30,541 nt of DNA, taken from contig JBJXGF010000188.1 in the NCBI GenBank assembly GCA_046153015.1, positions 1 through 30,541 of the forward strand, read 5' to 3'. The stretch's first letter is position 1, and each line of letters opens with the position of its first letter. Positions 21,510-29,602 of the stretch are shown piece after piece. The notes under the pieces were generated by a model, which was not told the DNA's origin, did no database searches, and saw only the letters and a program-made list of their open reading frames with translations. Source of the DNA: JBJXGF01 sp046153015 (GTDB lineage Bacteria > Actinomycetota > Acidimicrobiia > Acidimicrobiales > CAIXPF01). The position numbers and the translations under genes are program-made.

Positions 21510-22694
21510 TCACCGGTCGGACGGCGCAGCCGAGCGCCGGGGGCGCCGTTGCGCTCGGACCCAGGCGGCGAAGTCCTCGACGCCGTCGATGACGGTTTCG
21601 TACCGGACGGAGTGCAGCAGGTCGAAGCTGTGCTGGGCGTGGGGAAGCTCGGCGTAGACCACGGGGTGCGCGGCGGCGTCACGCAGTCGGGCGACGAGCG
21701 CTCGGGGGTTCGCCGGGGCCACGTAGGTGTCGTTGCCGCCGTGCAGGAGCAACACGGGCGGTGCGTCGGCGTGCACATAGTCGCCGGGCGCCGTCGGCCC
21801 GGCCTCGCCGCCGTCGACCGGTCCGTAGTAGCCGTAGAAGCCGACGGCGGCGGCGACGGTGGTGTCGGCCTGCTCGAACCCGGCCTGGAAGGCCGCCTGG
21901 TTGGGGGTGAGCGCGGCGGTGACGGCGAGGTGGGCGCCGGCTGAGCTCCCAGACACGAACACGCAGCCCGGGTCGGCCCCGTACCGCTCGGCGTTGGCCT
22001 TGGCCCAGGCGATGACGGCTTTGGTGTCGGTGAGCATGTCTGCGTAGGAGGCGTGCGGCCGGAGACGGTAGTTGGCGCTGATGCACAGCCATCCGTTGCG
22101 GGCGCAGCGGTGCAGGAGGGGTCGGCCTTCGAAGCTCTTGCGGCCGGTGCGGAAGTGGCCGCCGTGCAGGTGGATGAGGACCGGCCCAGCGGGCGTCCGC
22201 CGCCGTGCCCGGTAGAGGTCGAACAGGTTGTGGCGCTCGGCGCTGCCGTAGCGCACGTTGCGGGTTCGTCGCAGGTCCCACGCCAGCACCGGCAGGGGCG
22301 CCAGCACGATGCGTACCCACCTCAGCAGCGGGCGCCGGCCCGGCCGGCCGGCGGGCGCAGCGTCCGCCCACCGCGGCCCGAGCCCGTCGCGCAGAGCGGC
22401 TTGCATCACGGGCCCGGCGGTCAGGCTGCGGCGCACGAGCACGACGCTGGCGGCGGCGGCGCCCACCGCCACGGCGAGGCCCAGCCAGCCGGCGGGGCCG
22501 GCGAGGTCCCCCTGGCTCCAGGCCAGCAGCGAGATCGCCGCCAGCCAGTACAGGCCGAAGAACGGCGACTCGTTCACGACGAGCGACACGAACCAGCTGA
22601 TCCCCCCCAGCGCGCCGGAGCGTCGCAACGGCCGCACGGCGGCCACGAACCCAAGGGCAGCCACGCCGACTGCGAGCACATAGCCGATAGGCAC
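21510..22694 (-). CDS. Membrane-anchored alpha/beta-hydrolase (HSL/BD-FAE-like esterase)
   Basis: A 394-residue protein with two or three N-terminal membrane helices (about residues 3-20, 46-61 and 69-88), then a hydrolase domain from about 145. The hormone-sensitive-lipase-type oxyanion motif HGG is at 177-179 (LIHLHGGHF), the nucleophile S251 is in GSSAG, the acid is probably D322 (HGGNDTYV) and the base H355 (HAQHSFD). It should be an esterase working at the membrane face; many actinomycete Lip proteins have this form. The start is a GTG at 22694 with a weak upstream purine stretch. It may be the last gene of a leftward group with the methyltransferase and MarR genes. Confidence 0.85.
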   Translation of the reverse strand: MPIGYVLAVGVAALGFVAAVRPLRRSGALGGISWFVSLVVNESPFFGLYWLAAISLLAWSQGDLAGPAGWLGLAVAVGAAAASVVLVRRSLTAGPVMQAALRDGLGPRWADAAPAGRPGRRPLLRWVRIVLAPLPVLAWDLRRTRNVRYGSAERHNLFDLYRARRRTPAGPVLIHLHGGHFRTGRKSFEGRPLLHRCARNGWLCISANYRLRPHASYADMLTDTKAVIAWAKANAERYGADPGCVFVSGSSAGAHLAVTAALTPNQAAFQAGFEQADTTVAAAVGFYGYYGPVDGGEAGPTAPGDYVHADAPPVLLLHGGNDTYVAPANPRALVARLRDAAAHPVVYAELPHAQHSFDLLHSVRYETVIDGVEDFAAWVRAQRRPRRSAAPSDR

Positions 22695-22818
22695 GACTCA
22701 CCCCAGCGCGAGGTCGGAGCGGGAAGCGAGCGATGCAAGCTGGCGGCTGAGTGTCCTCATGCTTGGACGCGTACCCGCCGAAGCAGGACTCCGACCCACG
22801 CTGCGGCTTGCGGGGGCG

Positions 22819-23586
22819 TCAGCGGCGGCGCAGCACCCAGACGGCGCCGATGGTGTGCCGGTCGAGGTACTCGTACTCCGCGAGCTGCGCGTCCACGAAC
22901 GTGCGCAGCCTCGACCCCAGCTCGGGGCGGCGGCGCGTTAGCTCCTGAGCCCTCGCCGCGATCGCGGCGCCCTCGTCGAGCCCGGCCTCGGGGTCGGCTT
23001 CGATCGTCTCGGCCACGAGGTCGTCGCCGTGCTCGATCAGGCGTCGACGGGTCTCCGCCAGCGTGCCGCAGTGCTCGAACCCGGGGAAGGACGCGGCGGC
23101 GCCGTCGCGCAGGCAGCTGTCGTTGATCACCAGGAAACCGCCGGGCCGCACGTATTGGCGGATGATCCCGACCGTCACCTCAAGCGGGCCGAGCACATCG
23201 CCCAGCGCAGCGAACACGGCCACGTCCACCGGCGCGGTCGCGCCCGCCATCGTCACGATGTCGCCGTGGCTGAACCGGCACCGCCCGGCCGCGCCCGCTG
23301 CTGCGGCGGCTTGGCGGGCCACGTGCACGAACGGCTCGAACAACTCGATGCCGTGCACCGACAGCCCGAGCTCACGAGCCAGCGCGATCGAGACCGCCCC
23401 CTTGCCCGATCCGAGGTCCACCACCGTCGCCGACTCGAGGCCGAGGGCGGCGACGGCAGCAACGATCAGCGCAACGTCCGCACCGAGCGCGTCGAGGTCC
23501 GAGAGCAGCTCCAACGCGTAGGGCAACAGCTCCGGGTCCATCTCCAGCGCGTAGGCGACCATCTCCTCAGCGGAACGTCCGGCCAT
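22819..23586 (-). CDS. Class I SAM-dependent methyltransferase
   Basis: A 255-residue Rossmann methyltransferase. Motif I is VVDLGSGKG (55-63), post-I acid E81 in VHGIELFEPF, motif II region CRFSHGDIVTMAG and DVAVFAALGDVLG, and motif III region YVRPGGFLVINDSCL. The N-terminal 50 residues are helical. The ATG at 23586 has GGGAGG eight bases before it; an in-frame ATG at 23616 would add ten residues without a comparable site. Substrate unknown. It lies 63 bases downstream of the MarR gene on the same strand. Confidence 0.85.
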   Translation of the reverse strand: MAGRSAEEMVAYALEMDPELLPYALELLSDLDALGADVALIVAAVAALGLESATVVDLGSGKGAVSIALARELGLSVHGIELFEPFVHVARQAAAAAGAAGRCRFSHGDIVTMAGATAPVDVAVFAALGDVLGPLEVTVGIIRQYVRPGGFLVINDSCLRDGAAASFPGFEHCGTLAETRRRLIEHGDDLVAETIEADPEAGLDEGAAIAARAQELTRRRPELGSRLRTFVDAQLAEYEYLDRHTIGAVWVLRRR

Positions 23587-23649
23587 CCGCCAACCCTCCC
23601 ACCGCGGTCCGGACACTCCAGACGCGCCCGTTGGCCGGCGCGCTCGCGT

Positions 23650-24132
23650 TCAACACTGGTCCGAGCGTGGGTCGCCGTGCTCGTCGGCGAGGTGAGCGAC
23701 GACGAGCTCCGCGATGTCGCCGAGCACGTCGAGCTGCTCGGGGGTGAGGATGTCGGCGAAGCAGTGGCGGACCGCCTGGAGGTGCAGCGGCGCCGCCGCT
23801 TCGATGGCGGCCAGCCCGTCGGCGGTCAGCACCACGTCGAAGCCGCGTGCGTCGCCCTCGCACGGCGCACGGCCGACGGCGCCTCGCTGTTCCATCCGGG
23901 TGATCTGGTGCGAGAGGCGGCTGCGCTCCCAGTCGAGCGCGCGGCACAGGTCGCGTGAGCGGATGCGGCGCCCGGGCGCTTCGGAGACTGCGACGAGGAT
24001 CTGGTACTCGGCCTCGGTGAGCCCGCAGTCGCGGACGAGCTGTCGGGCGAGGCGCCCGACGAGCTCAGTGCGCATCTGGAGGAAACCGCGCCACGCGCGG
24101 TCCTCGCGCTCGTCCAACCAACGGGGCGCCAT
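23650..24132 (-). CDS. MarR-family transcriptional regulator
   Basis: A 160-residue MarR protein: WRGFLQMRTELVGRLARQLV, TEAEYQILVAVSEAPGRRIR, a recognition region LDWERSRLSHQITRMEQRGA and a wing VGRAPCEGDARGFDVVLTADG. The recognition helix with LxWExSRLSHQ and the wing with CxxDxRG are typical of the actinomycete MarR subgroup. The ATG at 24132 is preceded by TAGGTT six bases upstream, a leaderless arrangement, and by a palindrome at 24154-24163. Confidence 0.9.
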   Translation of the reverse strand: MAPRWLDEREDRAWRGFLQMRTELVGRLARQLVRDCGLTEAEYQILVAVSEAPGRRIRSRDLCRALDWERSRLSHQITRMEQRGAVGRAPCEGDARGFDVVLTADGLAAIEAAAPLHLQAVRHCFADILTPEQLDVLGDIAELVVAHLADEHGDPRSDQC

Positions 24133-24138
24133 GGCCCA

Positions 24139-24163
24139 AACCTAGCAACTTATTGACATGTCA
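24139..24163 (-). promoter_or_regulatory. Leaderless -10 and TGACATGTCA palindrome upstream of the MarR gene
   Basis: On the minus strand TAGGTT (24139-24144) precedes the ATG by six bases. The perfect palindrome TGACATGTCA (24154-24163) lies in the spacer where MarR proteins commonly bind their own promoter. No consensus -35 is present. Confidence 0.5.
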
Positions 24164-24196
24164 CCACGACGATCGACGGGCCCCCAAAGCGGGTGA

Positions 24197-24577
24197 TCAC
24201 GACCCGTGTTCTTCGAAGGTGTGATGGACCGCTTCGACGTTGTTGCCGTCGGGATCGCGCACGAACACCCCGAAATAGCCGGCGTGGTACTCCGGCCAGA
24301 GCCGCGGTTCGTGCAGCACCTCCGCCCCCGCCGCAACGGCCGCGTCACGAAACGCCGCCACTGCGGCCCGGTCCGGCGCCCGGAACGCCAGGTGCGACTC
24401 CCGGAACCCGTCCCCGCTGAGGTGCGGCCCCAACCAGAACGTCGGGAAGTCAACCCCGTAACCGATGCCCTCCGACCAGTCGAAGATGCGCCGCCCACCC
24501 AACGTTGCCAGCACGGCGTCGTAGAACGCGGCGCTGGCCGCAAGATCGGTGCACTGGATCGAGACATGGTCCAACAT
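24197..24577 (-). CDS. VOC-family protein (glyoxalase/dioxygenase-like)
   Basis: A 126-residue single-module VOC protein. It starts MLDHVSIQCTDLAASAAFYD, continues with a predicted metal-side strand in RESHLAFRAPDRAAVAAFRD and LHEPRLWPEYHAGYFGVFVR, and ends DPDGNNVEAVHHTFEEH. Likely metal ligands are H4, the His of ESHLAF and the Glu of NNVEAVHH, a glyoxalase I-like set. Members with this DPDGNNVEAV ending are widespread and mostly of unknown substrate. The only purine-rich site, GAGAGGA, is about 12 bases before the ATG, so translation may be weak. Confidence 0.88.
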   Translation of the reverse strand: MLDHVSIQCTDLAASAAFYDAVLATLGGRRIFDWSEGIGYGVDFPTFWLGPHLSGDGFRESHLAFRAPDRAAVAAFRDAAVAAGAEVLHEPRLWPEYHAGYFGVFVRDPDGNNVEAVHHTFEEHGS

Positions 24578-24712
24578 GACGAGACACGTTCCTCTCTCGC
24601 CGCCCTCAGGCGGTCTGGTCAAAACCGCGTCGCAACTCCTCAGGGATGACCCGCCAGATGCTACGCCCGATGCGCCGACAATGCTCGAACTGCACGGCCG
24701 CCACACCGGAGC

Positions 24713-25632
24713 TCAAGGCCGGTCTCCCGCGCTGGGCGGCTCGATCCGTAGGAAGTCGCCGACGTGGCGCCAAGCGGCGACAGACAGCGAGGCGGCGTGG
24801 CCCTTGCCGGCGAGGACCGCAGCTCGGCACGGGGGAGGCCGGCGGCGGTCTGCTCGAAGCCTGCCTGCCCGTAGAAGCCGTCCCGGCTGCCGCCGACAAC
24901 GAGCGCGGGCGCCGTGATCTGGCCCAACCGGTCGCAGAGATCGAAGCGGTCCTCGGCTTCGAGGGTGGCGAGCAGCTCCGATGGATCGTCGCCGGTGAGG
25001 CGGCGGCCCGCCACCCAGAGGAGGGCGCCCATTCCCAGGCGTCCGGCGAGTCCCGCAGCCATCGGGGCGGCGAGCGCGGCCCAGGCGCAGCGGGGGTGGC
25101 CGCTGTACAGCTCGTCGGCCATGCGGCGCTGCGCGGCTCGTCCGTGCTCGTCGAGGCGGCAGGCGGCCGAGACGAGCAACAGCCGTTCGACCAGGTCGGG
25201 ATGGTCGAGCGCGAGGTGCAGCGCGACGGCGCCGCCGCTGGAGATCCCGACGACGGGCAGCGGCGAGGGCAGGTCGGCCCGGATCGCCGCGGCGCAGTCG
25301 GCGGCGAGGTCGCCCATCGTCACGCCGGGTCGAGCCCCGGGGGTGCGTTGGACCAGGTACATGGTGCGGGTTCCGCTCAGGCCCCGCATGGGGCGGAGCA
25401 GACCGGATCGTTCCGGGCCGCTGGGGTTGCGGTGGCGGGCGCTGAGCCCGGGAAGCACCAGCACGGGCGGTCCGGCTCCAGCGGCCAGGAACGGGAGCCG
25501 TCCGCCGAGAAGCCCCTCCCGCACCCCCTCGGCGCTCGTGCGGCCGGCGCCGAGGCGGCGCGCAGACCGAGCAGCGCCGATCAGACTGCGCACGGCGCGA
25601 GCTGTACCCACTCGCCTGGCTCGCCGATCCAA
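24713..25632 (-). pseudogene. Alpha/beta hydrolase broken by one frameshift
   Basis: Most of a hydrolase is readable in one frame: PPVLVLPGLSARHRNPSGPE, VVGISSGGAVALHLALDHPD with the nucleophile elbow GISSGG, and TAPALVVGGSRDGFYGQAGF with the likely acid D. After GLPRAELR the frame is lost near 24816-24819. The family's histidine segment, LAGKGHAASLSVAAWRHVGD, resumes in the neighbouring frame and ends at a stop at 24713. One missing base (for example a G in CGGTCC) would restore AELR-V-LAGKGH. The start is uncertain: TTG 25632, GTG 25611 and GTG 25593 are in frame. As written, the protein lacks its catalytic histidine. Either a pseudogene or a base-call error. Confidence 0.75.
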
Positions 25633-25757
25633 GCTCGCTCGGAGTCGCCCGCCAGTAGTCGCTGGAGACCGGCGACGTCGCCGGCGCGGATGCTGGCGGC
25701 GCGGTTGACGACGAGGGGGTGATCAACGGGAAGGTTTCGGCTCGTGCTGCGCCGCAT
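25581..25757 (-). pseudogene. Possible N-terminal remnant of an ankyrin-repeat protein
   Basis: A 58-codon frame from the ATG at 25757 to TGA at 25581-25583 contains DHPLVVNRAASIRAGDVAGL then QRLLAGDSERAWIG. AxxxIRAGDVxxLxxLLAxxP/S is the usual opening of bacterial ankyrin-repeat proteins. The expected following repeats are absent, and the reading continues as about 15 unrelated residues overlapping the start of the hydrolase gene. It is either a decayed 5' fragment or a chance match; no ribosome binding site is seen. Confidence 0.35.
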
Positions 25758-25822
25758 CGAACCAGCATGACGGGCTCAGAACCGCAAGATCGGTCGGGCG
25801 CACGAGCAGGTTGGTTGCGCAT

Positions 25823-25852
25823 GCTGCTCCCATGACAGCTGCTCCCATGACA
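25823..25852 (+). repeat. Perfect 15-bp tandem duplication containing a start codon
   Basis: GCTGCTCCCATGACA occurs twice in direct succession (25823-25837 and 25838-25852). Each copy contains an ATG in the frame of the SnoaL-like gene (25832 and 25847), so the duplication has doubled the start codon without changing frame. Confidence 0.85.
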
Positions 25853-26286
25853 ACGTCATCTCTTCACAGCGGCCGACGCTCGCCCTCGACGCCCACCGAT
25901 GCCGTCCGGGCGTGGTGGGCCGCCATGCAGGCCGGCGATCTCGACGCGCTCGCGTCGTTGCTCGCCGATGACTACCTCGTGACCGGCGGCCCCGAGGGCC
26001 GTCTCGTCGGCCGCTCGGCGGTGATCGAGCAGACCGCGCAGTTCAGCGCGGAGGCCGCGGTCGACGACTGGGCGATCAGCGACCTCGAGCTTCGCGCCGG
26101 CGCCGACCCGTCTGCGCCTACCAGTGGTGGGAGACGGGAACCCATCGCGGCGTGAGGTTCGAGCTGTGCGGCGCGGCCACCGACGTGCTGCGACGACACG
26201 GCGGCGCCTGGATCCACCAGGCCCGCCACGTCTCGACCACGCCGCCGACCGGCCAGCTCGAGGCCAGCGGCGGGGCCAGCACGTGA
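25847..26286 (+). pseudogene. SnoaL/NTF2-like protein broken by one frameshift
   Basis: The N-terminal part DAVRAWWAAMQAGDLDALAS, LLADDYLVTGGPEGRLVGRS and AVIEQTAQFSAEA is a clear SnoaL-like opening of the ketosteroid-isomerase fold. After DWAISDLELRAGAD the frame fails near 26107-26110. The remainder, CAYQWWETGTHRGVRFELCG, AATDVLRRHGGAWIHQARHV, follows in the next frame as expected for the family. That second frame ends in TGA overlapping the downstream methyltransferase GTG by four bases, which supports it as the original reading. Restoring one base, or removing two, gives about 146 residues. As written the product would stop at 26155. Start ATG 25847 or 25832. Confidence 0.75.
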
Positions 26287-26798
26287 CCTGCTTGCCCGAG
26301 CGCCTGGCGTGGGCGGTCCAGCGGCTCGGCCTGCGGCCGGGGCTTCGGGTGCTGGAGCTCGGCTGCGGCCACGGACTCGCCGCCGACCACGCCTGCCTGG
26401 CCGTCGGCGGCGGGCACGTCACCGCCGTCGACCGCTCGCCCGCCATGGTCGCCCGCGCCGCCCGCCGCAACGCCCGCCACGTCCAAACCGGCGCCCTCGA
26501 CCTCGTCGTGTCGTCGATAGCCGAGCTCCGCCTCCCCGACCGCCACCACGTGGTCTTCGCGGTCGACGTCAACGTGTTCGGCGGGCCGTGCGGGCCGGAG
26601 CTGCAGCAGGTCCGGGCGCACCTCGAACCCGACGGCGTCCTCCACCTCGTCCACTGTCCGCCGGTCGACACGAAGCTGCAGGCTTTCGCCGACAACCTCA
26701 CCGCCCAGCTCCCCGCCAACGGCTTCGCGCTCGACGACGTGACCGTCGCAACCCTGCACACCTGCCGCATCCTGGGCGTGCAAGCACGCCTCGCCTGA
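26283..26798 (+). CDS. Class I SAM-dependent methyltransferase (small)
   Basis: A 171-residue methyltransferase with motif I VLELGCGHG (23-31), post-I acid in VTAVDRSPAMVARAARRN, an ALDLVVSSIAELRLPDRHH segment with VVFAVDVNVF near motif II, and LEPDGVLHLVHCPP near motif III. It is short, with almost no N-terminal extension. The GTG at 26283 overlaps the TGA of the SnoaL-like gene (GTGA), so the pair is translationally coupled. An upstream reading in the same frame is shadow sequence. Substrate unknown. It converges on the TetR gene. Confidence 0.82.
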   Translation: MTCLPERLAWAVQRLGLRPGLRVLELGCGHGLAADHACLAVGGGHVTAVDRSPAMVARAARRNARHVQTGALDLVVSSIAELRLPDRHHVVFAVDVNVFGGPCGPELQQVRAHLEPDGVLHLVHCPPVDTKLQAFADNLTAQLPANGFALDDVTVATLHTCRILGVQARLA

Positions 26799-26835
26799 TG
26801 ACTGCGGCAGCCTTCTCCCGGCCCGGGCCTGGGCG

Positions 26836-27492
26836 TCAGCGTCCGAGGAGTCGTTCTCGGAGCAGGTCTCGGTAGAAGTCTGCGCACCGCTCGTTCGTCC
26901 AGCCCCGGGCGGTCAGGACGGCGTAGACCTCGGCGCTGAAGAGGGCCAGGAACACGTCGGTGGCGGCCTGCTCGTCGAGCCCGGCGGCCAGGCCGGGGGG
27001 TTTGGCAGCCAGCACGTCGATGGCGGCCCGGAACGAGTCGGACCGCCGTTCGTCAGCGAGCCGGACGACCGCTTCGGCCTCCGGGTCGCCGACGGTTCCG
27101 TGCATGGCCGGGAGCAGCGGCGCGACCCGGGCCAGGATCGGCGCGCTGGCCGTGACGTAGATGTCGAGCGCCTCGGTGGCCGTGGCCGCATCGACGAAGC
27201 TCGTCCACCAGTCGTGCAGGTTCACCAGTGCAGCGGTGTCCGGATCGGTCGGCGGCTCGTCCCACGCGTCGATCCCGAGAACGGCCGCGCCGATCGCCTC
27301 GTCGAGCAGGGCGGCCTTCGTGCGGAACGTGTAGTAGAGGGTCTGCACGGCGACACCGGCCTGCTCGGCGATGGAGGCCATGGTGGCGCCCGCCCAGCCG
27401 TCTGCTGCGAACCGTTCGAGCGCCGCCGACACCATGCGGCGCCGGTTGGCGGCGGCCTTGGTCGCCCTCGTTCCCGGTGTTCGGCGCGCCAC
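26836..27492 (-). CDS. TetR-family transcriptional regulator (divergent from glycosyltransferase)
   Basis: A 218-residue TetR regulator: NRRRMVSAALERFAADGWAG, then ATMASIAEQAGVAVQTLYYT and FRTKAALLDEAIGAAV. The helix-turn-helix is canonical, and the C-terminal half includes VNLHDWWTSFVDAATATEAL and a final helix WTNERCADFYRDLLRERLLG. The GTG at 27492 has TAACGT eight bases upstream, again near-leaderless. Its promoter lies on top of the glycosyltransferase promoter on the other strand, so it very likely controls that gene and itself. Confidence 0.9.
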   Translation of the reverse strand: MARRTPGTRATKAAANRRRMVSAALERFAADGWAGATMASIAEQAGVAVQTLYYTFRTKAALLDEAIGAAVLGIDAWDEPPTDPDTAALVNLHDWWTSFVDAATATEALDIYVTASAPILARVAPLLPAMHGTVGDPEAEAVVRLADERRSDSFRAAIDVLAAKPPGLAAGLDEQAATDVFLALFSAEVYAVLTARGWTNERCADFYRDLLRERLLGR

Positions 27493-27497
27493 GACCC

Positions 27498-27539
27498 TTG
27501 ACGTTACTAGAGCCGGTCACTAAAGTCATGCACTAGTGA
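27498..27539. promoter_or_regulatory. Overlapping divergent promoters with TCACTA-N11-TAGTGA operator
   Basis: Rightward: TTGACG (27498-27503), 17 bp, TAAAGT (27521-27526), close to consensus, with a start two or three bases before the GTG at 27536. Leftward: TGACTT (27524-27529 complement), 17 bp, TAACGT (27501-27506 complement). The inverted repeat TCACTA (27517-27522), 11 bp, TAGTGA (27534-27539) covers the rightward -10 and start codon, and contains CACTAGTG (27531-27538). It is a good candidate TetR site. Confidence 0.65.
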
Positions 27540-28831
27540 AGATCCTCGTTGCGTCGATGCCGGGCGACGGCCACATCAACCCGCTGACCGGCATCGCCGT
27601 GGCGCTGCGCGACCGCGGGCACCTCGTGCGCTGGTATGCAGGCCCCCGCTACGCCCGGCGCATCGAGCAGCTCGGCTTCGAGGTCTGTCCGTACCAGCGG
27701 GCGACCGAGCTGCTCGCGGAGGACCTCAACGAGGCGTTCCCCGAACGGGCCCGTCTCCGGGGCCCGAAGCGGCTCTCGTTCGATCTCGAGAGGTTCTTCG
27801 TGAGCAACGTCGAGGCGCACTACCTCGACGTCGCCGACCTCCATCACCGCCACGCCTTCGACGTGCTGCTGTGCGACGGGGCCTTCTACGCAGAACGACT
27901 GGTGAACGACTCGCTCGGTCTGGCGACCGTGGCCGTCGCGCTGTCGACCGTGCTCCCCGATCCGAACGGGCCGCCCCCGTTCTTCGGGCTGCGGCCGGCG
28001 CGAACCCCTCTGCACCGAGCGGTCCACGCCGTCGTGCGGCGCATGGTGGCGAGCACGAACAAGGCGGGCGTGACCGCCTACAACGAGGTGCTCGCCCGCC
28101 ACGGCGTCGACGCCATCGCCCCCGGCGGGTTCCCGGACGCGCCGATGCTCGGCCTGCCCCGCATCCTGCTCACTGCCTCGCCGGCCATGGAGTTCCCCGG
28201 GTACCGTCCGCCCCGCAACGCCGAGTGGGTCGGGCCGCTGCTCCCCGCACGCCGGGACACCGAGCTCGAGAGCGCCCCACTCCCGGACGCCGTGACCGAC
28301 CCGGCGACGACGGTGGTGGCCGTGTCCCAAGGCACGGTCGACAACACCGACCCCTCGAAGCTGCTGGCACCGACCCTCGAGGCGCTCTCCGGAGGACCGT
28401 ACGTCGCGGTGGCGACCACCGGCGGCTCCGAGACGGCGGCGCTGCGTCGCCGGCACCGCGCACCGACCGTCCACGTGGAGGACTACCTCGATTACGAGAT
28501 CCTCTTCCCCCACGTCGACGCGTTCGTGACCAACGGCGGCTACGGCAGCATCCTGCAGGCCCTCCGCCACGGCGTCCCGATCGTGTCGGCCGGAACCCGC
28601 GAAGGCAAGAACGACAACAACGTGCGCCTCGCAGCTCGCGGGCTCGGCATCAACCTCCGGACAGAACGCCCCAAGCCCCGCCGCATCGCCCGCGCCATCG
28701 ACACCGTGCTCGGCGATCCCCGCTTCCGCCACAACGTCGACCGCGTCCGCGCCGAGCTCGCAACTTACGACACCGTCGCCCTCGTCGAGCGGGCGCTCCT
28801 GAACGCCGCCGGCAAGGCGGCCCAGCCGTAG
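27536..28831 (+). CDS. GT1-family glycosyltransferase (MGT / UDP-glycosyltransferase type)
   Basis: A 431-residue GT-B glycosyltransferase. The N-terminal KILVASMPGDGHINPLTGIA holds the likely catalytic base H13. The C-terminal donor site reads HVDAFVTNGGYGSILQALRH, then GVPIVSAGTREGKNDNNVRL, the family signature, although the usual His of VTHGG is Asn333 here. VAVSQGTVDNTDPSKLLAPT is the inter-domain strand (usually VxxSxGT). Such enzymes glycosylate macrolides, flavonoids or other small hydrophobic acceptors, often as detoxification. The GTG at 27536 is fixed by the strong promoter directly upstream and by the N-terminal strand. A four- to six-helix membrane protein follows 38 bases later. 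TetR control is inferred. Confidence 0.9.
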   Translation: MKILVASMPGDGHINPLTGIAVALRDRGHLVRWYAGPRYARRIEQLGFEVCPYQRATELLAEDLNEAFPERARLRGPKRLSFDLERFFVSNVEAHYLDVADLHHRHAFDVLLCDGAFYAERLVNDSLGLATVAVALSTVLPDPNGPPPFFGLRPARTPLHRAVHAVVRRMVASTNKAGVTAYNEVLARHGVDAIAPGGFPDAPMLGLPRILLTASPAMEFPGYRPPRNAEWVGPLLPARRDTELESAPLPDAVTDPATTVVAVSQGTVDNTDPSKLLAPTLEALSGGPYVAVATTGGSETAALRRRHRAPTVHVEDYLDYEILFPHVDAFVTNGGYGSILQALRHGVPIVSAGTREGKNDNNVRLAARGLGINLRTERPKPRRIARAIDTVLGDPRFRHNVDRVRAELATYDTVALVERALLNAAGKAAQP

Positions 28832-28869
28832 CGGATCTCCTGCTCAGCTCCGACCGAAAGCACAGTGCG

Positions 28870-29556
28870 ATGACGAACCTGATCCCACCATCCGCCACCA
28901 GCCATCAGCCGACGTCGACCCGTCTCCGCCACCTCGGCGACGCGTTCTGGCCCGGCCTGCTCATCGTCGTCTACGGCGCCGTCCAAGCTGACGGCGCCGT
29001 CCTCACGACCGCCTACCGGGAGGCGTCCCCCATCTCCGACGATCGTCTGAGCTACCCGTGGGACGGCGCCGCCGCCGTCACGACCTCGGTCGTGTGGGGT
29101 CTGTCCCAGATCCTGTTCGTGATCGGGCTCCGAGCCTTCGCCACGTCCGCCGCACTGACCCGGCGCAGCGGACGGCGAGGCGCGTGGTCCGCCGTCGTCG
29201 GCGCATCCCTCTTCGTCGCCGCCCATGCGGTGTCGATCCCGCTGCACGACGCCGATGTCGACGACGCCGGCGCCGTGGCGGTGTTCACGTTGTTCGGCCT
29301 CGGCACGATCCTCACCGCCGGCGGTTTGCTCGCCGCCGGCATCGACGTGGCCCGGTCACGCATCTGGACCGACTGGCGCCGTCTCACCCCTCTCGCCCTC
29401 GGCGTCTGGATGGTGGCCATGATCCCGCTGCAGTTCACACCCGCCCTGGCGATCGTGGTCGGTGTGTACGCCCTGCTCGCCGCCGCCCTCGGCATCGCCC
29501 TGCTCGTCGAATCGGCGGCCCGAGCCGACGCGGCAACCCCGCCACTCCGCACCTGA
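28870..29556 (+). CDS. Six-helix integral membrane protein of unknown function
   Basis: A 228-residue polytopic protein. Hydrophobic segments lie at about residues 27-45, 69-90, 104-124, 134-157, 173-190 and 192-214. The segment between helices 1 and 2 (TTAYREASPISDDRLSYPWD) is predicted extracytoplasmic or in the lumen side of the bundle. No family is firmly recognised; the general look is of DUF998/DUF4386-like small membrane proteins. It lies 38 bases after the glycosyltransferase and is probably co-transcribed. A link to export or membrane handling of the glycosylated compound is only a guess. Confidence 0.75.
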   Translation: MTNLIPPSATSHQPTSTRLRHLGDAFWPGLLIVVYGAVQADGAVLTTAYREASPISDDRLSYPWDGAAAVTTSVVWGLSQILFVIGLRAFATSAALTRRSGRRGAWSAVVGASLFVAAHAVSIPLHDADVDDAGAVAVFTLFGLGTILTAGGLLAAGIDVARSRIWTDWRRLTPLALGVWMVAMIPLQFTPALAIVVGVYALLAAALGIALLVESAARADAATPPLRT

Positions 29557-29602
29557 GGCGGCCAACGCGAACCCACTGCCCTCGTGCACGCCGCCTAAGG
29601 CC

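Noticed and set aside
24606..24720. A short minus-strand frame ending RIGRSIWRVIPEELRRGFDQ
   Set aside because: It looks protein-like and has somewhat lower G/C at third positions, but it is only about 36 codons beyond the hydrolase overlap, has no start signal and no recognised family.
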